Below, in pieces: positions 46,011 to 58,085 of a stretch of DNA of 64,000 nucleotides. The position numbers were made by a program, and so were the translations under genes. The stretch's first letter is position 1; each line of letters starts with the position of its first letter. Source of the DNA: Siphonodentalium dalli (taxonomy: Eukaryota > Mollusca > Scaphopoda > Gadilida > Siphonodentaliidae); NCBI GenBank assembly GCA_032622095.1, contig CP136068.1, positions 49,966,443 through 50,030,442 of the forward strand, given 5' to 3'. The notes beneath the pieces were generated by a model. It was not told the DNA's origin. It did not search any database and saw nothing but the letters and a program-made list of their open reading frames with translations.

Positions 46011-46064
46011 AGCGATGTGGCTTTTGTCGAAAATTGATAGTCAGTACATTCGCCCTGTATACAT

Positions 46065-46679
46065 GTACTTTCAGAAAATACAAAACACCACAACGTTATA
46101 CCCCACCAATGTCAGTGTCTCGATATCATTTGACCAAATTTCTTGACATGAAACCGCGACAGACACGGCGTGAAGTACATCGCATTGAGTAAACAATTTC
46201 CCATGGTTTCAATTCAACTTCAAGATCGAGGTAAAATAAAAACCGCAATTTGTAAGTGGTAAACATCTGAAAAAGACATCAGGTACATGCATAAACTAAT
46301 TGTTCAACAATTATTGTTGTGCATATTTATTTCTATTTGAGGTGGCAATTTTTCATGTTTATCAGTATTTTTAACGATAAGAGCGATGGTAATTGGAGGA
46401 CTATATTTTATTTAGCGCATTAAATTTAAAATAAAAAGTCGTGAATTGGCTGAGTGTTTTCTATGGCCGCACATTTCGTTGATAATTACGAGCCATTTGT
46501 TTGTCTAAATAACATTTTTAAGTTCGAAGAGCATTAGAATGGGGATAACAGTGTGGTGTTTTGTGATTTCGGAAAGGTACATGGCGAATATACTGTGGCA
46601 AATACCCGTTAACTAAATTTGCCACAGTATATTCGCGATGTACCTTTCCGAAATCACAAAACACCACACTGTTATCCCC
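46065..46679. mobile_element. Palindromic MITE end-sequence: diverged single end plus a 139-bp perfect-looking hairpin
   Basis: 46541-46679 is a hairpin: 'ggggataacagtgtggtgtt...ggaaaggtacat' pairs over about 62 bp with '...gatgtacctttccgaaatc...cactgttatcccc', with a loop of about 12 bases. A diverged copy of one arm lies at 46065-46108 ('catgtactttcagaaaatac...aacgttataccccac'). Possibly the diverged copy and one hairpin arm are the ends of a larger element, or the hairpin is two fused ends. Confidence 0.65.
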
Positions 46680-46689
46680 TAAATAAAAT

Positions 46690-47330
46690 TATTGAAGAAT
46701 GTAATTGTCTTTTTTGCTAACATTAAATTAAATTAAATTAAATAAATTAAGTAAAATACAGTGAAATTATTTGTTTAATTATTTGTTATTACATTTTTGC
46801 GCACGTTGGCATCTCTCTGAGTGCATTCTAGTTAGTACTGATTTGTTCCACGAATTTAAATACTCCGTCGGTTACTTTTAATATGTATGCCCAGTGAGTG
46901 AACCCAATACGTGAAATTAGAGACCTTTCACAAAATTACCTTTATTTACGCATGGGGGTTCTTATGTGAGACGAAATATACACCACGCAGTTTAATTATG
47001 TGAAGATGTGCCATGGTGTTTCACCGGTCCTGCTTGGGTACACTCTAACATTATCCACGCGGTGTATAACACATTTATAATAACATGGAATCTGAAAGAG
47101 ACACACATTACATTTCCCATCAAATATATGTGTGTCTGAATAGAGTGGGGCATATGCCGTCTCACCAATTAACCATCATCGTATGTAAGTTGTGATGGTG
47201 TCCACCTTACGAGGACAATATATCCTATCCTTAATCGTAACAGTGATTTTGCGAAAGGTCTCTCCTATGAGGAGTGTGGATCACGCATGGCGATTTATAC
47301 TCCTGGGCCATCTGGTGATCGGTCTATTTA
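46690..47330. other. Spacer with an (ATTAA)n tract
   Basis: 46722-46750 is a short 'aaattaaatt' run. The rest has no gene, TIR or array that I can support. Confidence 0.5.
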
Positions 47331-47334
47331 GTGC

Positions 47335-47882
47335 ATAATAACACTAACAGTCTTTATTCCCACTCAGATATCTCCCAGAGTTCATAATAACACTAACAGT
47401 CTTTATTCCCACTCAGATATCTTCCAGAGTTCATAATAACACTAACAGTCTTTCATAATAACACTAACAGTCTTTTATAATAACACTAACAGTCTTTATT
47501 CCCACTCAGATATCTCCCAGAGTTCATAATAACACTAACAGTCTTTATTCCCTTTCATATATCTCCCAGAGTTCACAATAACACTAACAGTCTTTATTCC
47601 CACTCAGATATCTTCCAGAGTTCATAATAACACTAACAGTCTTTCATAATAACACTAACAGTCTTTCATAATAACACTAACAGTCTTTATTCCCACTCAG
47701 ATATCTTCCAGAGTTCATAATAACACTAACAGTCTTTCATAATAACACTAACAGTCTTTCATAATAACATTAACAGTCTTTATTCCCACTCAGATATCTC
47801 ACAGAGTTCATAATAACACTAATAGTCTTTATTCCCACTCAGATATCTTCCAGAGTTCATAACAACACTAACAGTCTTTCGA
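47335..47882 (+). repeat. Higher-order minisatellite of 22-bp and ~50-bp units
   Basis: The basic unit 'cataataacactaacagtct' + 'tt' is either repeated directly or followed by 'attcccactcagatatctcc' + 'cagagtt'. Mixed order of long and short units (e.g. three short units at 47640-47680) indicates nested expansions. Confidence 0.9.
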
Positions 47883-48304
47883 ACTATTACTCATTGAAAT
47901 TTAGCTGTTTCTCATACTTTTAATTGATATAAAAATAACAAAAATAATCACTGGTATTAAATCACTTGTATCATTAACAGTTTTCATTTTGTATGTCTTG
48001 TTGTAAATTGATTATAAATCATGGTTACTTTTCAGTGGACTGCTTACATGTATGTATACTTTAATATCTCCCGCCCCCCCAATATAAACTATGAGCCATG
48101 AGGAGACTAGAAAGGTCACAACGGATGTAGCTAGATGTTCTCCGTTGCGGGGGGAGGGTCTCCATATTAAACATTCCAAATGCACCCCTTTAACCAGACA
48201 CAAATTCTAATATTTAAGTAATTACATACATGTGCTAATTGTCCAAACTTTTAAAATTTCCAAACCCACCCTAAAGTTTGAAAATGTCCCAACTGATGGC
48301 CATT

Positions 48305-48568
48305 AACCATATAATTACGGGAGCAGCGCTGGCGTGGCATTAAAGACCACATGCCAGTGCATTCTCTTATATATGCGAATCTCCCATAGGGAGCCTCGAA
48401 TATATAAGATAATAAACTGACTTACAAGGTCAATGTATATATTGTTAGGCAAATGTATTTTCTTATATATGCCAGGCTCCATATGGGAGACTTATATATA
48501 AGAGAATCCATTGGCACAGGGTTTTCGAAAAAATTAAGGAAGCTCCAATCATGGAAGTGTTAAAGTAA
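48305..48568 (-). mobile_element. MITE pair member 1 (inverted copy of 63184-63453)
   Basis: Reads 'acgggagcagcgctgg', 'tgccagtgcattctcttata', 'atctcccatagggagcctcg', 'cattggcacagggttttcg', 'gaagctcc'. The same blocks appear in reverse orientation at 63184-63453. Inside, 'ctcccatagggag' and 'tatataagagaat' form further hairpins. Non-coding. Confidence 0.75.
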
Positions 48569-48779
48569 AAAAAAAATGTCGGACAATATTTGACTTTTGG
48601 TCGATATAAGTGATGAACGCACTGTCCCGAGTCTGCAGCATGCTTTCTGTTTTGCCATGTCGCTGTGGGGAAGGGATCTGTTAGTGAATGTGTAGCTTTA
48701 TGCTGCGGTCTGTTGACATATATCTGTATTTATTGTCAAGTTTTGTGCGCTTGTTATCTGTACCCATACCATAGTATGG

Positions 48780-49195
48780 TACACATAGTGTCGACGTCAG
48801 GATTGACCACTCGTCGTTCGTCCGTCTGTCCGTCTGTCTGTCCATAGACACTTTACGCATAATGCGATAACTCAAACATTTTCTATCCGATCGAAACTAA
48901 ATTTTGTATATGGGTTTCTCATGCCAAAATACAGATCGAGTTCAAATATGTTTTTTTTTTAAAGAGTTAAGGCCCTTTTTCGACTTAGAATTAACACATG
49001 CTGCCATAACTAAAACTTTTTTTATCTGTTTGGAACCAAATTTGATACGTGAGTTTCTCAGCCCAAAATACAGACTGAGGTCGGATATGGGTTTGATCCG
49101 ATTTATTTTAAAGGAGTTATGACCATTTTTCTAGAAAACAAATTTGAACATTTTTTGTTTTAAATTGTTTCTTTAGATTGAACTCCTTGCTCAAT
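48780..49195 (+). repeat. Repeat R3, copy 2, with CCGT/CTGT head
   Basis: Low-complexity 'gttcgtccgtctgtccgtct', then 'gcgataactcaaac', 'aactaaattttgtatatggg', 'cagatcgagttcaaatat', 'aaagagttaaggccc', with the unit repeated once. It ends in 'gattgaactccttgctcaat', a phrase also used in R. Confidence 0.7.
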
Positions 49196-49199
49196 TTAA

Positions 49200-50270
49200 C
49201 ATGCACCATAACATGCAATATAATGATCTCAATAAATTACCATTATGTACATCAAATATCCAGAGTATATGAGAGTACATTTGATAGATGTTGCATCCAA
49301 GTGAAATCTTGTTATTAATTGAGTGATGACATATTGTACAGAGTCTGGCCTTTAGTTAGGTGGGGTCAAAGATAAACAACACTGCTGGCATCTGTCAAAT
49401 GTGATTAATGGCAGCATGGAACTGGTTTCTCCTATTGAAAGTTTATTACAGAGTGTGATAAGGGGTGCCTCACCTGTATATAAAGTGTCTTCTATATCCC
49501 ATTGATCTGCTTAACCCTTTCCAAGGTTCCCATAGATATGTGCTATAATGTACAATGACTCTTCCTCATATCTCTTATCTATGGTTATCTTTGAACACTA
49601 TCCACTTCTATTGATTTGGGTATTGACTGATAAATTGACTTTTGATAATATATTAACATTCAGGCACATGCTTCAATGTGAAATTAAAATAATGGCTGAT
49701 AGCCAATATGATTTATATATGCAATAGGTAACAGGCACATACATCTACATGATTATTGTAAGTGATGCCTTGTTTTGAAAATCAAGATGATTGATGTTAA
49801 TATTTTCCAGGAACCTTCTTTTCCCATTTATTCATATGGTCATGGTTGATTGAATTTTAGGGATCACAGAGCGCTTAGAAGATTAACATTGAAGGCTATT
49901 GATTTTAGTGTCCAAGCTACTTGTAAAACATTTAATGCGTGAAACCATTGACTGAGGGCTACTTACTTTCTATTATATGAACTATGGTAATCTGTTTCGA
50001 TTTAGGGGTCATAGGGGCCAGAATCCTCATCATACTCTGTCTGTATAACATTATATAAGTTAACACTTTTGAATTATATACACTACATATATTTTTTGAA
50101 AACCATACACCCCTGTTATGAAACACTTAAGCTTGCATGTACCAAACAATAGAAGCATTCCTTATTACACAGGTCAGATCTGATCGTACCTGTCTGACAT
50201 GTTTGATAAATAATTAACAACTGGGGAGAATGGGAGGGTTGGTAATTAAAGTACAATTTTGATATGAGAC
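49200..50270. other. Spacer; nothing supported
   Basis: AT-rich, no arrays, no inverted ends, no splice-flanked frame. Confidence 0.5.
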
Positions 50271-50274
50271 GGAA

Positions 50275-50670
50275 TCCCATGCATGTATGTTGTTCTAAGC
50301 AGTCTGGCTTGTCAACAAATTATAATTACTCTTTGGAAGTGAATGGATTTTGAATATTTGGCAGGTCAAAAGTGGAAGAGATAGGGGTTTATCACTATAT
50401 CCTCCGAAATCACGAAACCGTTGGATCTCATAGTGAGAGGTCATTTCGTGAATAGGGACAGAGTTATGAGATTTAAAACTACTCATCCCCCACCCCAAAT
50501 ACTTTAACCCTTCTTAAGACAAATTATTTGAGCTTTTGATTTCAAGCTGGGTACTGATATATGGATTCCTGTGATCATATCTTAAACAAATTATCAGTTA
50601 TAGCTAATCGCTATCGCCAAGGTATGGGTTAAACATCTGCCGATCGTGATCGGCCTCTTGTTTTTATTTA
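50275..50670 (+). repeat. Repeat R2, copy 2
   Basis: Same order of blocks as 706-1135 ('ttgttctaagcagtctg', 'gaaatcacgaaaccgttgg', 'cttcttaagacaaattattt', 'tgatatatggattcctgtga', 'aattatcagttatagc'), ending in the palindromic 'cgatcgtgatcg'. Confidence 0.75.
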
Positions 50671-50904
50671 TTAAATTATTTATTTATGTATTTGTTTTGA
50701 TGAGCACTTGTGTTTCATGGTGGCGGGAATTACTATTTACTTTCCTTTCTATATTTATAATTTTATTGAAACACGTATTTTGTAAACATACTCTCCTAAC
50801 TGGAGGAAATAAAGATATATATATATATTAACAAATAACAAATTCGAAAATCAAACATTCAGAACAATGTAAACTTATTTTGGTCTGACATTAATTTGCA
50901 ACTG

Positions 50905-51143
50905 ATGTGTTTGGCATGGTGACCAAATACCCTGAGAGCCACCAGCCAAGCTATCACGTGTTGTGTTAGGCATGATAACCAAAGACCATGTGGGCCATGC
51001 TTTCACGAACAATGTAATAATAATAAGTTGTAGCCACATAAGCGCCCACATCTAGGCTCCAGCATAGGCGATATCCCAACCTAACCTGGTCCATGTGAAT
51101 AAAACACAGCCGATATCCCAACCTAACCTGGGCCATGTGAACA
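50905..51143 (+). repeat. Two small tandem duplications
   Basis: 'tggcatggtgaccaaa..cc' / 'aggcatgataaccaaagacc' (period about 55, 50920-51010) and 'gatatcccaacctaacctgg' twice (period 42, 51070-51143). Confidence 0.8.
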
Positions 51144-51144
51144 T

Positions 51145-52200
51145 ATGGTGCAATACAACTGCTGAATAGAATCTACACCAGTCCACTGTGAATGATTTTG
51201 AAATGTATAATTTCGCCTTCCAAGTAATCAGACTATACAATTATACTATTCCTCATGGTGTGGCGGAGGTGGTTGCCTGTGTTGACCTATAGTATGTTGA
51301 TAAACTCCAGATAACATCGATTGTGAATTATTACGCAATTATTAGCGGCCTTATTTGATGCTGACTTTGGTAGCACGATTCGCGTCTCATTGACAACTAA
51401 CAAAATCGCTCTTATGTTGCACGGTCGTCGTGGTTTGGATACGTTATCTACCTACTGTGAATTACATTCCATTATTTCAATTACCATTTCAATGTATTAT
51501 AGTTGCCACTTCATGTTTGTATACGTAGGGGCCATTCCGCTCCTGTATAATATTATTTTTGTTGTTATTATGCATTGTCATAAGCTTGTAAATATTATAT
51601 ACACCAATAACCAATGAATATAACAAAATCTATTTTCTTTTGGAAATAGAACATATCAAATAGAGATCTTATAGTCTGTTATGCCCGACGGAGAAAATAC
51701 AGAATTTGTTCGATCTAAACCTACCCATTTTCATAATATATACAACCAGTTTAACACATACTGATATCAACAATCATATTTATTTAAAAAGAACTTATAG
51801 TTGAATAATTATGGAGTCTGCTTCTCCAAGAAAGAAATAAAAGAAAATCCAAAAATAAAATATTCACAAAATGTTTAAAATAGTTTCGCAAGCAACTGGG
51901 TACTCTTCAGGCCGTTGTAGTGGAAGCTTTCCCATACAAACAGTTAAGGACGACATACATGTATTGTTCAAGAGAGTCTATATATATTTTTTCACATTTA
52001 TATCCATATACATTGTATTTTTTATGCCGTTTTTTATATTTGAGATTATGCTTGAAACTGTGTGATATGTTATCCAATAAATCATTAGTATATATCCATT
52101 TTGTTTCATTAACGCAACCATCGTGTACGTGTACCCGTCATTTAGAACGTCATGCATGATAATGTCACCATGAGTTAATCAATTGATAAGTGGAGAGTGT
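51145..52200. other. Spacer; nothing supported
   Basis: No array, TIR or convincing exon found. Confidence 0.5.
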
Positions 52201-52206
52201 CACCCC

Positions 52207-53971
52207 TATGGGCAGCCAAATTAACATAAACTCAAATATTTCGAGATATCTCTAATCATTTGAAGATATCTCTAAATATTTAGAGATATCTCTAATTCAT
52301 TTGGAGATATCTTCAAATCATTTGCAGATGTCTCTAAATCGATTTGGAGAACTCTTAAAATGATACCTTAATTATTTAGGACATCAATCCATTTGAAGAT
52401 ATCTCTAAATATTTAGAGATATCTGCAATTATTTAGAGATATCTCTAAATATTGGAAGATATCTTCAAATATTTGAAGATCTCTTCAAATCATGTAGAGA
52501 TATCCCCACATGTATTTAAGGAGAAGTAAATTTGATTTGTCGTACTTATTCATAAATGAATTAGAGATATCTTCAATTCATTTATAGATATCTCCAATTG
52601 CCCTTCTGTATATGGTGGATAAGTACTCATTTGAGAAGTGCAAATCATTTAGAGATATCTCTAAATATTTGGAGTTATCTCCAAATATTTAGAGATATCT
52701 CCAAATATTTAGAGATATCTCTAATTAATTGGAGGTATCTTCAAATGAATTAGAGATATATCTAAATATTTTGAGATATTTCTAAATACTTGGAGATATC
52801 TCAAAATATTTGGAGATATCTCTAAATATTTCGATATATCCTATAAATGTAGCTATTCCTAAATGATTTGAAGTCAATTAAGATCTGATATATCCTCAAA
52901 TAGGCTCCTTGTATGAAATGTATTTCAACATGCAATGATGCTTCCCTGCATGCGCAGAAGTGATATTGAAAACTGCCTAAAATAGCTAAATTTTCCAATC
53001 AGTTAGTAAGGGAATTGAGATGACTATTTAACATCAAGCGATATAGTCACTAAAATATAAATGGAGACAATCAATGTCAATGTAATTACTAATGTTGTAT
53101 CAGGCATGACCGTTCCAACTGCTGAAAGTTTTAAAACCAAACTTTGGAACCAGATTGGGAGTGAGAAATTACATCTACTCATATGCAACCACCCATCATA
53201 ACCCACCGCACCCGCCCTCTATACTGTCGCCACTCAAGTCATAAAATTACTTACCAGTGTAATTAATACAAAGTGAGAAAAAAAACACATTTATTTGATA
53301 ATGACCACGAAATGCCATTGCCTAAGGTACCGATAGGTCTATAGTTACAGTAGACTATACAGTAATACACACATAATATATTTTACTTTTAGCTCATTCC
53401 AAGATTTTAAGTTTAGAATTTTGATCACAAAATAACCTACTTGCAGCTGTATATATATATGAAGTTCAATGTTGATTTTACACTGGTGGTAACTACATGT
53501 ACCGGGTATAGCATAATAATCTATAACCATAAATGCAGTTGAAGTTGAGCACCGCAATTAAAACGGACAAGAAAGTCAAACTGATACAATTTCCAATATT
53601 AACCCACAATTTCATTGCCAATTATGTTACTAGACCGAATTCATAACTTCATATGTGGTGATATTAATAGCTCAACACAAAATCTGATTAATAGTATTAA
53701 AATTACTTCGCTTCTTTTCCACGATTCGTGTTACGTAAATGAAGCGTCATTGACAACTGCTTCGCGGCTAATTTCGGAGTCTAAAATATATTCATTTAGA
53801 GATAAGTGCAATCTAAAGACGAATTGTGGATATGTGCCGATTTAGAGATATCTTCAAATGATTTGGAGATATCTCCAAATATATAGAGATGTCTCCAAAT
53901 ATTTAGAGATATCTTCAAATATTTGGAGATATCTCCAAATATATGAGTACATGTTAAGTTGGCTGCCCATA
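52207..53971. mobile_element. Foldback element with AGATATCT-palindrome arms and 6-bp TSD
   Basis: Ends TATGGGCAGCCAA..TTAACAT in inverted orientation, flanked by CACCCC at 52201-52206 and 53972-53977. Inward of each TIR come arrays of 'atttagagatatctctaaat' and 'tttggagatatctccaaat' (52240-52860 and 53850-53940): each unit is itself a palindrome centred on ATAT or GATATC, spaced by about 14-16 bases. The middle (52860-53840) is unique AT-rich sequence, with only a 76-codon frame lacking recognisable motifs. 1765 bp. No transposase, so presumably mobilised in trans. Confidence 0.87.
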
Positions 53972-54009
53972 CACCCCCACTTTTGGTACATGGTATGCAG
54001 ATAATTTTC

Positions 54010-55175
54010 GGAAGAATACGGGATTCACACCACTCCGTTAGCTGGTACTCATCATTAATATATACCCAAATTTAACCGGTATTCCGGATCCACACCCCTC
54101 TGTTAACTGGTACTCGGGATTCATATATGCCCAATTTAACCGGTATTCAGGTTCACACCCCTCTGTCAACTGATACTCGGGGTTCATATATGATCAATTT
54201 AACCGGTATTCAGGATCCACACCCCTCTGTCAGCTGGTACTCGGGATTCATATATGATCAATTTAACCGGTATTCGGGATTCACACCACTCTGTTAACTG
54301 GTACTCGGGATTCATATATGACCAATTTAATCGGTATTCGGGATTCACACCACTCTGTTAACTGGTACTCGGGATTAATATATGCCCAATTTAACCGGTA
54401 TTCAGGATTCACATCGCTCTGTTAACTGGTACTCGGGATTCACAAATGCCCAATTTTACCGGTGTTCATGATCCACACCCCTCTGTCAGCTGGTACTCGG
54501 GATTCACAAATGCCCAATTTAACCGGTATTCAGGATTCACACCGCTCTGTCAACTGGTACTCGGGATTCATATATGCCCAGTTTAACCGGTATTTTTGAT
54601 CCATACCCTCTGTTAGCTGGTATTCGAGATTCATATATGCCCAGTTTAACCGGTATTTATGATCCACACCACTCTGTTAACTGGTACTCGAGTTTCATAT
54701 ATGCCCAGTTTAACCGGTATTTATGATCCACACCACTCTGTTAACTGGTACTCGGGATTCATATATGCCCAACTTAACCGCTATTCGAAATTCACACCCC
54801 TCTGTTAACTGGTACTCGGGATTCATATATGCCCAATTTAAACGGTATTCAGGATCTACATCCCTCTGTTAACTGGTACTCGGGATTCATATATGCCCAA
54901 TTTAACCGGTATTCATGATTCACACCCCTCTGTTAACTGGTATTCGGGAGTCATATATGACAAATTTAACCGGTACTCAGGATCCACGCCCCTCTGTTAA
55001 CTGGTACTCTGGATTCATATACGTCCAATTTAACCGCTATACAGGATTAACACCCTCTGTTAACTGGTACTCGGGTTTCATATATGCCCAATTTAACCGT
55101 TATACGGGATTCACACCCCTCTGTCAACTGGTACTCGGGATTCATATATGCCAAATTTAACCGCTATTCGGGATT
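54010..55175 (+). repeat. Satellite-like array of ~62-bp units, about 18-19 copies
   Basis: Unit: 'gggattcatatatgcccaat' 'ttaaccggtattcaggattc' 'acaccNctctgttaactggtac' 'tc'. Substitutions are spread evenly and single-base indels are common. Each unit contains an AACCGGT palindrome. It starts 40 bp right of the foldback element at 52207-53971. Confidence 0.93.
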
Positions 55176-55179
55176 TGAC

Positions 55180-56634
55180 AAACATGTTCGTATACGCAGC
55201 TTTTAAAGCACAAAATTACAAAAAATTTGACTATTTTCCAGCCCAAGTGACATTATTTGGATGTAATTCATTTTAATATATCGTGATGTGTTGATTACTG
55301 TTGAAATTATGGACATAACTTCAGCAAATATGTGAACATTATCATATTAAGTGTAACTATATCCATGACTTTATATTTTCTTAATCGGTACTCAGGATTC
55401 ATGGGGGTAGGGGGAATATGCTAAGTGTGCATACAAGTGCAATTATTAGTTGAACAGTTGACAAATACCCGATATAAATACACCGGCACAGCAACAGAAA
55501 AAAAACGCTACTCACTGATTTAACCTGAATTATCTTATTCTCGTATGTCCGGAACTCTCGGTATATTCGTAATATAAACACATATAAATAAGTAAGTTCA
55601 CCCTGATATATTGCATCTCAATAATCCTGATGCCGATTATCAGGACATTTAGAGTGTATGTTCAGTGTCACACGACTGATAATTTGATATAATGTAAACT
55701 CCCCTGAGTGATTTTATGCTTGAGTGCAAGCCGCAATACAGTCCAGTCCCCTAGCTACGCTATGTATGACCGCTGCCGGCATGTTTATTTTCTTAATTAT
55801 ATCTAACATGTTTTATTGAAGTGTTTTGTCTTTTTCAATTTATTCTGACTTGATCTTGACAATTTTCAAATGAATATGGACTGTTCAATTTCTCAGAATA
55901 ATGCAGAATGAATTGTTACCAATACAAGTGCCAAATAAATAAATGTGCGATTTCTTCACATTATGTGTATTGACTTCTTTATTTTGAGCAGAGATATTAG
56001 GTGCTGGCAGCGGTAAGTCCTGCGTGTGCTGTAGGCGACTGAACTCTGCATGGAGCTTGGTTTTGAGTGAGAAACAGTTTCATCGCATTTTGGTTATCAC
56101 ATCTTATGAGATCCTGAAATTATCAGGGAGGAACTTACTTTATTTAGGTGATTACACAGCAAGACAGACACACCAAAGTACTGGAATATTACTAGATCAT
56201 GCCATGATACTCTGGCTAACGCCCGTACATATCACATTCCACTAGTTCCAAACCTGGAAACGGGTTGACGTTCTGACCCCTTCTTAATGGAAACTTTATA
56301 ACATTGAACAAACAAGACAGGGAATATGTTTCAGTGTTTATATTTGTTACTCGATAATCTGCTTGAAAGAATGGGGTGGTCCCAGCTCGAACTTGCATAT
56401 CTTTGGTGACTTTAGTAACAAAAAAACAAAAAAAACAAAAAAAAACATTGAATTAATCACCTTGGGAAAAATTCCATGATTGTGAGTGACGAAAAGTAAA
56501 ATCGCCCTCAACGTCCCTTAAATTAATCTCGGTTTTTAGGAGAGTGATTCACAGTGACACACTCAACACTGAAACCTTGAGGGAAGGATTAGCGAGCTCT
56601 ATGTCAGTATCTTGTAACTAACTTGGTGGCAATC
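55180..56634. other. Spacer; one borderline frame not called
   Basis: 56024-56245 is open and is preceded by 'GAGSGKSC' in frame, but see rejected items. Otherwise AT-rich without repeats that I can support. Confidence 0.5.
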
Positions 56635-56638
56635 TTAA

Positions 56639-57110
56639 AGGCCCACTTAATTTTCGAACCACCAGATCACATATATAAAATACATGCCATATTATATACC
56701 ATTTGAAAGAGGAAGCTCCAAAACATTGTATTATCAACTTATCCGGTGTAATAAACTGTGAAGATGTTGTTTTTGTTAAGTTACCGACATGATTTTTTTG
56801 CTTAAGTTTAATCTGTTTTGTAGTGCAAAGTTTATTATTTTCAATGAAGGGTGAATAACTCTATATCTTAAGACAGAGTTATACCCCTTCCATAGAAAAT
56901 ACATTTAATTTTTAATTCTGTTGCATTCTTGGAGCCATATGATTTCAGTTGTTTTCTATTTATCTATGGGCATCTACTGAGACACAGACGTCTCAAATGG
57001 TGATGAATTATAGTATTTTAATCATATTTTATGGCATAGATTTTTAATAAAACCGTATATCAAGGCACCATAAAATAAAATAATCGGTGACTCAAAAATT
57101 AAATGGGCCT
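56639..57110. mobile_element. TTAA-flanked MITE, family 3
   Basis: Ends AGGCCCACTTAATTTT and AGGCCCATTTAATTTT inward, flanked by TTAA (56635-56638, 57111-57114). 'ttcgaaccacc' and 'ttgagtcaccg' continue the inverted similarity. 472 bp, no coding potential. Confidence 0.87.
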
Positions 57111-57129
57111 TTAACTAAAGTTCCAGTAA

Positions 57130-57925
57130 CCGCGTCTCCCCTGTGTTAGTGTTTTGATGGGGTCTCCCCTGTGTTAGTGTTTTGATGGGGTCTCCCCTGT
57201 GTTAGTGTTTTGATGGGGTCTCCCTGTGTGAGTGTTTTGATGGGGTCTCCCATGTATGAGTGTTTTGATGGGGTCTCCCCTGTGTCCCCTGTGTTAGTGT
57301 TTTGATGGGGTCTCCCTGTGTTAGTGTTTTGATGGGGGTCTCCCCTGTGTTAGTGTTTTGATGGGGTCTCCCCTGTGTTAGTGTTTTGATGGGGTCTCCC
57401 CTGTGTTAGTGTTTTGATGGGGTCTCCCCTGTGTTAGTGTTTTGATGGGGTCTCCCCTGTGTTAGTGTTTTGATGGGGTCTCCCCTGTGTTAGTGTTTTG
57501 ATGGGGTCTCCTCTGTGTTAGTGTTTTGATGGGGTCTCCCCTGTGTTAGTGTTTTGATGGGGTCTACCCTGTGTTAGTGTTTTGATGGGGTCTCCACTGT
57601 GTTAGTGTTTTGATGGGGTCTCACCTGTGTTTAGTGTTTTGATGGGATCTCCCCTGTGTTAGTGTTTTGATGGGGTCTCCCCTGTGTTAGTGTTTTGATG
57701 GGGTCTCCCCTGTGTTAGTGTTTTGATGGGGTCTGCCCTGTGTTAGTGTTTGGATGGGGTCTCCCCTGCGTTAGTGTTTTGATGGGGTCTCCCCTGTGTT
57801 AGTGTTTTGATGGGATCTCCCCTGTGTTATTGTTTTGATGGGGTCTCCCCTGTGTGAGTGTTTTGATGGGGTCTCCCCTGCGTGGGTGTTTTGATGGGGT
57901 CTCCCCCGTGTGAGTGTTTTGCTTA
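57130..57925 (+). repeat. 28-bp minisatellite, about 28 copies
   Basis: Unit 'gtgttagtgttttgatgggg' + 'tctcccct', highly homogeneous, so recently expanded or homogenised. A few units have single-base length changes (e.g. near 57280 and 57630). It begins about 20 bp after the TTAA MITE ends. The complementary strand's open frame across 57771-58040 is an artefact. Confidence 0.95.
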
Positions 57926-58085
57926 TCGCATAATCTTTACTCAATTTTCTATAACATAACATACCATAACAAGAGCAGAGGTTCACGGCATGGTAATCTA
58001 GAATATTACATGCCCGGTGGGTGCATTGTAATAGAGGCACTGTAATGTCTTGATCAATATCCTTGGATATTCACGCACTCCAGTC

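Noticed and set aside
47335..47882. CRISPR-like regularly spaced repeat
   Set aside because: The spacers are themselves repeats with few variants, units are directly adjacent, and the sequence is clearly eukaryotic. The same applies to the 28-bp and 62-bp arrays.
53615..53845. 76-codon frame inside the AGATATCT foldback element
   Set aside because: No transposase or other motif; it is directly followed by the palindrome array, and no conserved start context was seen.
55998..56245. P-loop-like 'GAGSGKSC' followed by an open frame
   Set aside because: The spacing does not satisfy GxxxxGK[ST], the acceptor-like sequence is weak, 'cagcg|gtaagt' would instead act as a donor, and the rest has no ATPase motifs.
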